NCBI GenBank assembly: GCA_017591395.1
Contig: WEDG01000467.1
Span: 62,001 to 126,000, forward strand
Length of the DNA: 64,000 nucleotides
Direction: 5' to 3'
Origin: Schistocephalus solidus
Taxonomy: Eukaryota; Platyhelminthes; Cestoda; Diphyllobothriidea; Diphyllobothriidae
Part shown: positions 53,169-63,785 of the stretch, one piece after another
Layout: every line of letters starts with the position of its first letter
How positions within the stretch are numbered: the stretch's first letter is position 1
Program-made: the position numbers and the translations under genes
Notes under the pieces: model-generated
What the model saw: the letters and a program-made list of their open reading frames with translations, nothing else
The model's database searches: none
Told to the model about the DNA's origin: nothing

Positions 53169-55586
53169 AGAGGCTTATGTAGAAAACTCATGCCATAGGT
53201 GTCAAGCGTTAGCCTCTAAGTTGAAGGAACTAAAGGAAGAAGTAAAAAATTTGAAGGAAATTATCCACAGGACTCTTGCTCCAAAGGATCAACCGGCGTT
53301 AATCATGCAAACATTTACTCGGAGTAGAGCGAGGGCCATCCTGCATAATGAATCACCAGAAAGGAGGAAAGTGATAGTTAAGAGATCTGTAAACAATAGT
53401 TCAATAGCACTTCGCGAATTGCAAAAGAATAAGAAGAAAACCGCACGTACTACCACAGTGAAAGGTCAACATAGTCCGAAGGGACATATGCAAGACTAGC
53501 CCGTCAAGCAAACGCAAGTGCAAAATGAAACCGATTAAGATATACCGACAGAAGAAGTAAAAGGAATGCAACAGATAAAGATTGATGCAGACAGCCCTCA
53601 GACAGAATGCGCATTTTCGGAGGCTAACTAAGCGGTGAAGTCAACCAGCACAGTGCCATATATCAGGGAACCCAGGGTGGAATTAGCTACAATTACACAT
53701 TCCCCTATCAACAAAGTTGAAGCCTTACTTATGAAAGCTTGACAACATTAACGTTGTGAATTGTTTACCTCCTTTAGGCAAGAGCGATCATATGGTTCTC
53801 ATGTAGGAATACACATTATTCTCTTTGCCAGCTCAGCCACTTGATCTCCGACCAAATATTTGGCATGGGAATTTCGAACGGATGAAAAAGGACCTTTCTC
53901 CTATCAACTGGACATCCATATTCTCCGACGATATCGACGAGGCTTGGGGCCAATTCAAAGACCTAGTCCACAACCTCATTTATAAACACTACCAAATCAT
54001 GCAAAGAAGGTTAACAAACAGACCTCGCTGGTTGACGCCATCCTTAAAGAAGGAAGTTAACAAGAAGAGAAGACTATGGAAAAGATCCCGCATTGAAAAG
54101 ACACAGGAATCCCTCAACAGCTACAAGTTGCACAGAAACCGAGTCAAAATTCTCATCGCCAAAGATCGACGAGTCTTCAAAGAGAATCTGTTGAACCGTG
54201 CCATGGTTAATCCCAAAGTCCTTTACAGTTACATAAGGCAGACCACGCGAAAATGGGATCCAATCCCACTATTGCGGACTTTCGAGGGCGCGGAAATCTC
54301 AGAGGACATGGATAAGGCTGAACATATTTCTCAGTTCTTCCAGTACGTCGTGACAACAGAACCTCAATTTTTCCCAGCCACTTATGAAGACGAGGTAATG
54401 TCAATAATGGAAACAGTCCACTTCACCGAATAAATCATTCAGGAAGAGTTACTAAACCTGAAAGAGTCAGCCGCTCCAGGCCACGATGCAATCCCGGCCA
54501 AGCTGTTGAAGGAGCTAGCTTATGAAATGGCCAATCCACTAGCCTTACTCTTCCAGGCGCCGTTTGCTACTGGGTGTCTACCTTCCAATTGGAAGACCGC
54601 AACCATCACTCTGCTATTCGAGAATAGAAGCCGAGCGTCTGCGAATAACTACAGACCGGTGAGCCTTACCTCCAATTGTTGAAAAAGCATGAAGAAAATA
54701 ATCAAGAAAGCGTTGATGCAGTTCCTCGAGCAGAATCTCCTCTTCTCCGATGCACCAACACGGCTTTCGCAGTGGTAGGTCTTGGCTTACGAACCTAATC
54801 TTATTACTTGAACGCTGGACCAAAGCACGGGACGAAGGAAAAAGGGTGCATGCCATTTACATCGACTTCTAAAAGGCCTTCGACAGAATTCCTCATCAAC
54901 GTCTCCTGTATTAACTGCGCAGCGTAGTAATTCGTGGGTGCCGCCCTGGATGGATCCAGAACATTTTGATTGGACGACCCCAAAGCGTACAAGTTGGACG
55001 CCAGCAGTCCTCAGAATTAACCGTGGCGAGTGGTGTCCCACAGGGCTCAGTTTTAGGCACCAAATTATTCCTTGTTTTCATCAATGATTGTATCGGGGAC
55101 CTCGACTGTGATGTCCTCCTGTTCGCTGACGACAAACAACTATGGAAAGTTGTTGGCAATACGGCAGGCAAAGACCATCTGCAACTGAACTTGAACAGGC
55201 TCGAGGACTGGTCAAAGCGCTGGCTTATGCCGTTCAATGTTAGTAAGTACAATTTTTTTCAAATTGGCCGCTGTGGAGTCTCCATCCCGATAATTTACTT
55301 TCTAAATGGTACACCATTGCAACCAGTTGACAGTCAGAGGAACTTGGGTGTGTGGATTACATCGTCACTCAAACCAACACTTAATTGCCCGAAGGTGGCC
55401 AAGTCAGCCATGTCTGTACTACAACTCATCAGGCGCGCCTTTATGTGCTTTGACAAAGATAAGTTCTCCAAATTATTTATAAGCTACGTGTGGCCGCACC
55501 TAGAATATGCCATACAGGCATGGAGACCTTGGATTGACAAGGATAGTACCGTCTTAGAGAAGGTGCAGTGGCGGGCGAAAATATGA
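53169..55586 (+). pseudogene. LINE A3 ORF1 stub fused to reverse transcriptase
   Basis: 53169-53499 encodes a CxxC pair plus coiled coil (LKELKEEVKNLKEIIH). At about 53751 the sequence resumes with LPPLGKSDHMVLM, the last part of the endonuclease, then a TAG where Trp is expected (near 53802), then the RT: MKKDLSPINWTSIF, RWLTPSLKKEVNKKRRLWK, KENLLNRAMVNPKVLYSYI, IPLLRTFEGAEISEDMDK. After breaks near 54431, 54680 and 54870 it continues SGVPQGSVLGTKLFLVFI, an intact FADD (55122-55133), FLNGTPLQPVDSQRNLGVW and LEYAIQAWRPWID. The C-terminus decays after 55586. Confidence 0.85.
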
Positions 55587-56138
55587 CTTAAGGCTTGCGA
55601 TCGTAAACCTATGAAAACAGACTATCGACCCTCAACCTATTTCCCCTTTCCTACCGGGAACTACGACGAGATCTTATACTAACCTTTCGCGTAATGACTG
55701 GCCTAGACTTTTGTTTTATTCCCAATGATTTTTTCACTCTGAATAACACGCTAACCTTGCGAGGTCACCCTTTAGGCCTACGCACAGGTCGAGCAAGGGT
55801 CGATGGACGCAAGTACTTCTTTAGTAACAGAGTGAGTGGTTGTAGGGTATAAAGCTCTATTCGTAGATGTTGATCTCTATAATTGTGAGTTCCTTTAAGC
55901 GCAAACTCGACGATTATCAAACCTTCTAGTTCAATTGCATGTAATTATACGACTCCCAAAAATTGAGTAGTCTTTTAAATGTATTTTGTGGACTACTCGA
56001 CAGCTGCTTGTTTTTCCCATATCATTATGGTAACGTCTTCAATTTTCCTAATGTTTCGATGTTTTCTTAGCCACTATGTAACCAATAGGGAGCTCAAAGG
56101 TATTCGCCTATCATTCTCTTAATAAAACTGAACTGAAC
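53169..56138 (+). mobile_element. CR1-like LINE, copy A3 (internally deleted), inserted in PLE-E
   Basis: It starts inside ORF1 (VENSCHRCQALASKLKELKE), lacks the rest of ORF1 and almost all of the endonuclease, and continues with RT to a tail AATAAAACTGAACTGAACC (56121-56139). The PLE-E RT stops on its left (52830-52850) and resumes on its right (ISHKRSSLYSL at 56141), so it, together with the tRNA-like sequence at its 5' side, interrupts that PLE. Confidence 0.85.
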
Positions 56139-57045
56139 CCCATCTCTCACAAAAGGAGTTCGCTCTACAGTCTCCCAAATCAAGCCAAAACATACTGCTC
56201 CGATGAAGAAAGTTATCAAGCAGAAATGAAATACTTCTTTAAATTATTATCCAAAAATGGATACTCACGTGACTTCGTGCATCAATGTCTGAAGCGACAA
56301 AAAGTCTAACAGAAAGGTATTTCGAATCATGCGAGCACTCAAACACCAAAACCAATAACCTGGTTAACTCTCCCATACGTGAAAAGTGTATCTGAACTTG
56401 TTGAAAGATAACTAAGAAAATCACAGATACAATTATGCACACCACACCGCATCTACCTTCGGCTCATAGCTTGTTAACCCTAAGGACAGGGTTGTCTATC
56501 GTGATAGAAAAGGTTTTGTCTACAAAATACCCTGTTCCAGTTGTGATACCGTTTATTGTGGGCAAACTGGGAAATCCGTCTCATCCCGCATACACGAACA
56601 TCAATTTGCAGTCGGAAGACGAGACCACCTATCCTAGGTTGTCATTCACACACTGGATACCGGGCATAAATTCACATGGGAGAACACTCGGCTTGTAAGC
56701 ATCTGACTAATCAGAAAAGGCCGCGAGTTCCTGGAAGCAATGCACTGAGACGAGACATGCACCAATCGGTATATCGATTTAGATGCCACATACAAAATCC
56801 TTAAGGACAAATTCAAATGCGCACGGCCAATCATGACGGGATGACAAACTGAACTTAACGCGTATTGGCGCGAACACCCCCCAACCATAGAATCTTCTGT
56901 TAGACACGGTTAATTAGGTAACTTTGCTTGTATACTCCTCAAAGTCAGATGACGAACTGGGGCACCAATTTCCAAAATTTACGCAGTAAAATTTGTATTT
57001 TTCCAAAGAATTTCCTCTCTTCTGAATATATGTATCTATATCTAT
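56139..57045 (+). pseudogene. PLE family E, RT C-terminus and GIY-YIG endonuclease, degenerate
   Basis: Continues the PLE interrupted at 52850: ISHKRSSLYSLPNQAKTYCS, YFFKLLSKNGYSRDFVHQCL, then WLTLPYVKSVSELVER. The endonuclease is read in pieces (VYKIPCSSCDTVYCGQTGKS-like across frames near 56515-56580, and IHEHQFAVGRRDHL). The terminal region (about 56935-57045) includes a decayed relative of the conserved hairpin (GTCAGATGACGAACTGGGG). Confidence 0.75.
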
Positions 57046-57049
57046 CAAG

Positions 57050-57330
57050 GGAACCCGTTGCTGGAAAACTGTTTAAAACGATAGGTAAGTTCAATATGGT
57101 AAATTTCACTGGTAGAACATTGGGTTTTTGCTCGATTGATGAGGGTGTTGATAGCGCTTCGTTTGTGAGCGACAGGGTGGTTGCTCTCAGAATGTAGGAC
57201 AACATCCGCATAAGCGATTTTGTGGTAAACTGATGTTTGAAGAGTCCCGTCAGTCTTTCGCTGTACAAGAACGTCAAGAAAATGAAGTTGGCTGTCAATT
57301 TCTTTTTAGAGCGTAAAGATGATTTCCGGT
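57050..57330 (-). mobile_element. Inverted PLE RT stub
   Basis: On the minus strand it carries the RT C-terminal region (FLDVLVQRKTDG-like and HPVAHKRS-like blocks in shifting frames, near 57290-57160). It is joined at about 57331 to a plus-strand PLE terminal region, giving another head-to-head junction. Confidence 0.7.
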
Positions 57331-57336
57331 ATCCCA

Positions 57337-59250
57337 AGTCTGACGACGACCTGGGGAACCAGCGTCGAAAATTTACTTATTAAAATTTCTTATTGTTTCC
57401 CAAAGAATTTCTTTGCTTCAAATTATACTTCTTAGGATTCCTATCTTCCAATGTATACGTATCAATTACGCTCTCGATGTTTTGCTACAAGCTAGATTAT
57501 GGGAAAAAGTGCGCAACACGTGAAAACTTAACGCGTGAACGGTTATCATTTTTACACCAATGCCGGAAAATTAAAGTTTTTCCAAAATCTCTGCATATTA
57601 AACTTGCCATTAAAACTCTCCTAGGATATCAGATTGCGTCTCGTTATAGTCGAAGCATGCTTGGCGCATGCATTCCCAAAACTCATTAACGACTTCAGAA
57701 ATTCAAAGCTTCTAAGTTGCAATACATGCCGTTCTGCCAAGACGAACTTCCTTAACACTTATTTGAATCTCTAAATGAGTGTGTGTGTCGAACATCGAAC
57801 GACAGAACAAGAGAGCAATTGAATCGATGACCATTTTTCACGATCTAACATAAGCCAGAATTGCTCAAAAGGTGTAACAAATCTGTCCTCGAGAAGCCTT
57901 ACAATACCCAAAGAAAATGTACTTTCTAAGGGACTTAAATGCAACCTTTCCGACTCGAAATACTTGAGCTTTCTCGCGAAATTGGTGTCCATTATACCAG
58001 CAGAAGCTCTTAAAGATGATGAACGTTTCACAATTAAAATTAGCATTACACATGCTTCAAAGAACCGAAACCCATTTTCAGTACTACCGCGCGAAGAATG
58101 AAGAGCACTAAAATCTCTCAAAACAGACAAAAGCATCGTCATCGTTCCTACAGACAAAGGAGGTTCAACAGCCATTTTGGACAAAGTAGACTACGATAAA
58201 AGATGCAGTCATTGTTACAAGATAAGTCAACCTATAAACCTCTTCACGCAGATCCCACCAAAACACAGAATTTATCGATTGAAAAAGTATTAAAATATCT
58301 TACAGGAAAGAAGAAAATATCAGGAAATACTGCCAAATCCTTGAGACAAACCGATCTGACCATAGCTAAGATCTATGGACTACCCAAAGTTCACAAACCA
58401 GAAGTGCCACTGCGACCGATAATATCTTTAATCGTTGCAACCAATTATAGATTTCTAAGTGGTATTTCCACAAATAACATCCACTGACAAAGAATTGTGA
58501 AAAATCCATCAACAGCTCGTTAGATTTTCTGGACAAAGTACGAGGACTCAACATTGCAGTAGATAAAATAATGGTATCTTTTGAGGTTGTTTCTCTTTTC
58601 ACATCTATACTATTAGACTTGGCAAGGCAATACACAGAAGAATTACTCCAAGCCTATGACATTGATGTTCCTACATCTTCCTCGCCTAAACTCTTGGACT
58701 TATGCCTAGAAACGAATTTTTCTTTCTCACAAGAGTTCTATCAACAGCGAAGGGGAGCCCCTATTGGGTCCCCCATCTCTGGCTTCCTGGATGAAGTTAC
58801 GATGCAAAAATTAGAAACTACTGCCCTACCACTGGTAAATCCTAAGTTATGGGTATGCTATGTCAATGACACGTTTTCAACGTTAAAAGGGACTGACTGG
58901 AAACACTGTACACTATTAATAATTCGACGATTACGGGAATCACCTTTACGCTCTAAAACAAAATTTAAAACTAACTCCCTTTTCTTGACGTCCTCGTACA
59001 GAAAAAGGCTGACGACACCCTTCAAACAACATTTTACCGCAAAAACACCTATGCGGATGTTATCCTACATTACGAGAGCAACCACCCTGTCGCTCACAAA
59101 CGAAGCACTGTCAACACCCTCATCAATCGAGCGAAAACCAACTGTTCTACCAGCGAACTTCACCATGTTGGACTTATCTATTTAAACTGTTTTCCAGCAA
59201 CGGTTACCCTAGATATTTTGTGCATCGATGCATGAAACATCAGGAATTAA
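57337..59250 (+). mobile_element. Penelope-like element, degenerate copy without endonuclease
   Basis: Terminal/pLTR-type sequence (57337-57465, with the CTGACGA and GAAA strings) is followed by the body, from VLLQARLWEK near 57480 to HRCMKHQELK near 59250, where a CATA microsatellite begins. The GIY-YIG part is absent, so the copy ends at the RT/endonuclease boundary. Confidence 0.85.
57480..59250 (+). pseudogene. Penelope-type RT, degenerate
   Basis: RT blocks: CATRENLTRERLSFLHQCRK, SLHIKLAIKTLLGYQIASRY, then, after many stops, LLQDKSTYKPLHADPTKTQ, TIAKIYGLPKVHKPEVPLRP, MVSFEVVSLFTSILLDLAR, RRGAPIGSPISGFLDEVTMQ and CYVNDTFS, where the catalytic YVDD is now YVND (near 58859). The sequence clearly diverges from the 44-51 kb cluster and is an older copy or subfamily. 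Confidence 0.82.
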
Positions 59251-59253
59251 AAG

Positions 59254-59275
59254 CATACATACATACATACATACA
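59254..59275. repeat. (CATA)n microsatellite
   Basis: Five to six CATA repeats at the right end of the degenerate PLE. Confidence 0.9.
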
Positions 59276-61984
59276 ATGCCTGGTTGCATGACGTAACCTG
59301 ATAAATAAAAGTGATAGATGGCTTGGTTTGCCATGCAGGCATTCCCACATAAAGAGATGGTAGGATATATTTTTTGGTTCCTGAACCCTACATACTTCTA
59401 TAGGTTTGTAGCGAGGTTTATTGTCATGACAATCTGACCTGGAGGGAAGCTCACAACCCACCCTTTTCGCTGATGAAGTTTCTTGTCATGATTGATCGCA
59501 TATACATTTACTGATCGACAAGAATTACCAACTAAGACATCTCTGGTTTAGTTTCAGTTTTGAGCCGGATAAACCGCCTAATGAAAAGCTCAGCCTCATT
59601 GACTTAGTGATCCGTATCGAAAACATCGTAGAAAACCCTAAACACCGATTCAATAAAAAGCTTACCTCTAGAAAGAATGCTTTGGGAAAAAATAGCCAGA
59701 GGACGATTCTCTGACATCATAACATGGATCTCTGACAACTAAAATATGGAGGAGTACAGCATTCAATTGATTGGATTCGCTCATAATCGTGGTGACTGTG
59801 AGAGTTCCCTGGGCATACATCCCTGCGCCGTCACATTGGGTAGCACTAAAACCGTCAGTAATCCTTTCGGAAATTAACTTACTGTACACGACCGGAAAAT
59901 AAAAATTCCCTCGGCTCGCCTTTGAGTCTTATAGCCCATGGTATTCCAATATCAGTCTCGAAAATGACTTTCCTGGAAACTTGGGTGATTTCTGTGCCTG
60001 ATTCCGTGACAATGCAGATCCGTTACCATAACCATGGGCAACCAACAAACAGACCGGTTTCGTCATCTACAGTTATTAAGTAAACCAATAAGCACAATGT
60101 TATTTAACTGTTTCCTATCAGGCCTTGAAGCGAACAACCAACTTCACGAATGGGTCACCCTGCTGAAGATACAGCAGGATTTCCATAAAATACAATAGAC
60201 CAATGGATAACTCTTGCTGACTGAATTTTATCCTTTCTATTATCGTTTCCTTTATTGGTAAAGACAAGCTTTCAATGGTCAAGGACGAATAATAGATGGG
60301 GAGCGGCAGGTTTATATTCACAGGGGCATCTCTGAGCTGACTGTGTAGGCTCGCTCTCAAGAGTGAGAGGACGGCAACTCGCCATAGTATTTTGGTATTC
60401 TGTAACATGTGACAGTAACTGGCACTTTGCTCATAAAACCCAAGTGACAACGATAATGATATTGAAGAGTACGGACAATATTTGCATCACATCGTTTAAG
60501 TTTTTAACAAAATAAGTGTGAGAATTGAAAGTACATTTTGAAAGAAAATTTTGTTAGTAATTTGAAAAGTAAATTTTCCTAGAAAATGCATAAAATTTGC
60601 AATACGCGAAAAAATAACAATGGTAGGTCGAACTAGTTCAGCCTCGCGTTTTGCGTCAAAGGGAAAATGACAAGTTACTTAGCAGTCATTATCAAAAGGC
60701 CAGGTTATCTAATTCATGTATCCATCGAAAATGGGTAGTACCGAACAGGTCGATTCTTTCCAATTCCTGTTTACTCAAACAAATAAACCTGTTTCATTGT
60801 AATCATTGTAAGGTTGTTTACCTCCCACCAACAATAAGGTTTGCAATCAAAATAAGATGAACCTATATTAACAATTATGTCGGTAATATTCACTTATTGG
60901 AACCGAAGAACATAATTTACCCTTTTTCAGTTTAGTAAATGGCATAATATTCATCAAATCTAAAACACGGGATGTTCCAAACAATTCTTCAGAATAACGC
61001 ATTCATGCATCGCATGCGTCCAAAATGATATTAAAAGACAAAATGCATAAAAACAGAAGCTACGTAGACAAGTATCGTATTTGTAAAGTATTACCCACTG
61101 TTTAATAAAAGCATAAAACTATTCCTCTTAGCATTGGCATTTTTCCCAACCTGCGTGCAGTTTTGGAAGTTAATACTGCAAACATAGTCGATTCTGCGGG
61201 TACCAATCTCGATTATTTTAAAAGTTACACCGAAACAACTCTCAAACTGATGGTAGCAAGATCACACTTACTTCATCATGGATGTGTAAACCAACCATTT
61301 TGTCGTGTCGACGATCATCACGTCTCTGCTTTTCATTGAAGCCAGTTTCCTTCGAAAATACAGCATCGTAAACGAAGGACTTTTCAGCAGGCTATAAAGG
61401 AATAAATTTATTTACTCGGTTATGATTTATTGCCATATTTCCCGACTTTCAGGATAACCCTCACAATTTCCTTAAGATTGCTTGAATTTGACGGCTTGTA
61501 ACTGTTGTATGCGCCGGCCGTTAATTTTGTTAGCGTAGTGCACTGATTCTTATAATAATTTGTTTGACAAAAATGTTTGAGGATAAATCACTATGAAATA
61601 AAGAGGAATAAGTATGCAAAAATTAGCAAATGCGTTATGAAAGGCAAGAAAGATCACAATAAAATCTTGTGGCTGCGTTTCGTCAGGTACTTCATCTGAT
61701 GCGTGGCCATCACTGCAGATTTACATTGGTCGCTGAAGAAATAATGGTGGGAGAACGCTGCTATTAGAAGGATAGAACAGTAGTGATAAGTACGAAAGAC
61801 AACGGGATTAAAAACATAAACCAAAAAATAGGTAAATATTAACCGTCCCATAACTTGTTAAATCATTTTTTCTTATCGTAGCTCTTCAAATGCATGGTTA
61901 TCTTCCGTATTCAACTTCCCGTGAAATAAACCCATTCAACTCATTACTGTAGAAATATATGCACCATGTATATATGTATGTACA
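59276..61984. other. unassigned interval
   Basis: No recognisable element, RNA gene or conserved domain. A minus-strand frame at 60118-60450 is open for 110 codons without a motif I know. This could be unique host DNA. Confidence 0.4.
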
Positions 61985-62393
61985 TGTACACATGGTTGTG
62001 TCCGATAAACGGCCGCGTGGAAGAAGCGCTGGACAAATCGGGGACCAAATCAGGGTAAGGTGGGCGTTATTATTATTTAAAATGAGCTCCCATAACAAAT
62101 GCGGAACATTGGGGGAGGGTTCGCGTGCCAAACATGGTCACACATAGGTGCCGGCCCATGCCCCACCACCCAGTGTTACCATTTATAGCTATGGTGGGAT
62201 ACGAATCACCTGAGCACGACCCCACCTCCGGTCTTCTTGACGATGTCTTGACACGGGGCACAGGCGGGGAAGGGATAAGAGAGTGCGGTAGACGCATTGC
62301 AAGTCTACTATCACTTGAAACTTATTTGTGCACAAGTCACTGTCCCTGTTCCACCCGTGGAGCCAACGGTGGACATCGTCGGACTACGATCGT

Positions 62394-62396
<3 letters not shown>
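61985..62396 (+). repeat. Repeat R1, copy 3
   Basis: Similar to 35396-35760 along its length: the tRNA-Leu-like head (GGCCGCGTGGAAGAAGCGCT), the AACAAATGC block, CACCTCCGGTCTTCTTGACG, a CACTGTCCCTG block and GGACTACGATCG. It ends directly against a (TA)n tract. Confidence 0.7.

Positions 62397-62397
<1 letters not shown>

Positions 62398-62449
<52 letters not shown>
62398..62449. repeat. (TA)n microsatellite
   Basis: About 26 TA units, between repeat R1 and the fold-back PLE-like terminus. Confidence 0.95.
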
Positions 62450-62451
<2 letters not shown>

Positions 62452-62488
62452 TGAATGTTTGAGAATATGCGAGGCCAAGGTAATTGTA

Positions 62489-62720
62489 TAGAAGAAGACG
62501 GGAAGGCGTTCTCTGGGACCAGAGTTTTATTCATCCGACGTTTCGAACACTCACGCGAGCCCATCGTCAAGGTATAAAAGATGGTACAGCTTACTGTTGT
62601 AAAGAAGAAGACGGGAAGGCATTTGTGAGCTGTACAGTCTTTTATTCCTTGACGATGGGCTCGCGTGAGAGTTCAAAACGTGGGATGAATAAAATCTGGT
62701 CCCAGAGAACGCTCTCTTCA

Positions 62721-62721
<1 letters not shown>
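62489..62721. mobile_element. Fold-back repeat made of two inverted PLE-like termini
   Basis: The left arm (about 62500-62590) and right arm (about 62620-62712) are near-identical inverted repeats. The shared part includes CACGCGAGCCCATCGTCAAG, TTTATTCATCC and GTTCTCTGGGACCAGA. AGAAGAAGACGGGAAGGC is also directly repeated at 62489 and 62602. On the minus strand of the left arm TGACGA and GAAA occur about 20 nt apart, followed by AATAAA, as in the PLE terminal regions. (TA)n tracts flank both sides. I read it as the remnant head-to-head termini of another PLE family with the body lost. Confidence 0.6.

Positions 62722-62722
<1 letters not shown>

Positions 62723-62806
<84 letters not shown>
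62723..62806. repeat. (TA)n microsatellite (long)
   Basis: About 42 uninterrupted TA units directly after the fold-back element. Confidence 0.95.
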
Positions 62807-62808
<2 letters not shown>

Positions 62809-63103
62809 AGAAAACACGGACCCCAGGTGTTGAAATGGAAGGAGAAGATAAGGCGATCTCAGGTGTTCCACACTTGGGATTGGGTATGACTGGCTGATGA
62901 CGGCTAATAAGCCAGAAATGGCCATTCCGGTCTCCCTTGTCTTTGTCGGTTCCACATTATCAACATATGCTACACGTTGCTATGCGACTGCCTGTGAGTA
63001 CTCTAGTCTGAGTTCCAGGGCACAACGGAACATAAATGTTCCTTAAGCAGATCGGTGAGCCACACACTATCATCATATTCCCGATCACAACCGACAAAGC
63101 AAC

Positions 63104-63175
63104 GAGCCCGTGGCTCAATGGTAGAGCGTTCGACTCAAATACCAAAGGTCGCGGGTTCGAATCCCAGGTGTTCCA
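63104..63175 (+). repeat. tRNA-like module 1 of the tandem array
   Basis: A-box TGGCTCAATGG, D-stem GCTC/GAGC, anticodon-loop-like CTCAAAT (anticodon CAA, Leu-type) and a perfect B-box GGTTCGAATCC. The acceptor and anticodon stems do not pair properly, so it is a tRNA-derived module with an apparently intact internal pol III promoter. Confidence 0.65.
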
Positions 63176-63408
63176 CACTTGGGATTGGGTATGACTGGCT
63201 GATGACGGCTTATAAGCCAGAAATGGCCATTCCGGTCTTCCTTGTCTTTGTCAGTTCCACATTATCAACATATGCTACACGACGCTATGCGACTGCCTGT
63301 GAGTACTCTAGTCTGAGTTCCAGGGCACAACGGAACATAAATGTTCCTTAAGCAGATCGGTGAGCCACACACTATCATCATATTCCCGATCACAACCGAC
63401 AAAGCAAC

Positions 63409-63480
63409 GAGCCCGTGGCTCAATGGTAGAGCTTTCGACTCAAATACCAAAGGTCGCGGGTTCAAATCCCAGGTATTCCA
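63409..63480 (+). repeat. tRNA-like module 2 of the tandem array
   Basis: Same as module 1 but with GAGCTTTCGAC for GAGCGTTCGAC and a B-box reading GGTTCAAATCC. Confidence 0.65.
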
Positions 63481-63713
63481 CACTTGGGATTGGGTATGAC
63501 TTGCTGATGACGGCTAATAAGCCAGAAATGGCCATTCCGGTCTTCCTTGTCTTTGTCGGTTCCACATTATCAACATATGCTACATGTCGCTATGCGACTC
63601 CCTGTGAGTACTCTAGTCTGAGTTCCAGGGCACAACGGAACATAAATAATCCTTAAGCAGATCAGTGAGCCACACACTATCATCATATTCCCGATCGCAC
63701 CCGACAAAGCAAC

Positions 63714-63785
63714 GAGCCCGTGGCTCAATGGTAGAGCGTTCGACTCAAATACCAAAGGTCACGGGTTCGAATCCCAGGTGTTCCA
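63714..63785 (+). repeat. tRNA-like module 3 of the tandem array
   Basis: Same as module 1 with a single change upstream of the B-box (GGTCACGGG for GGTCGCGGG). Both promoter boxes are intact. Confidence 0.65.

Noticed and set aside
60118..60450. 110-codon minus-strand frame as a host exon
   Set aside because: No recognisable motif, no visible splice context that I can defend, and no second exon.
62398..62806. Long open frames of Ile-Tyr repeats
   Set aside because: They are translations of (TA)n microsatellites.
63104..63175. Functional tRNA-Leu(CAA) gene
   Set aside because: The A and B boxes are good, but the acceptor, anticodon and part of the T stem do not pair.
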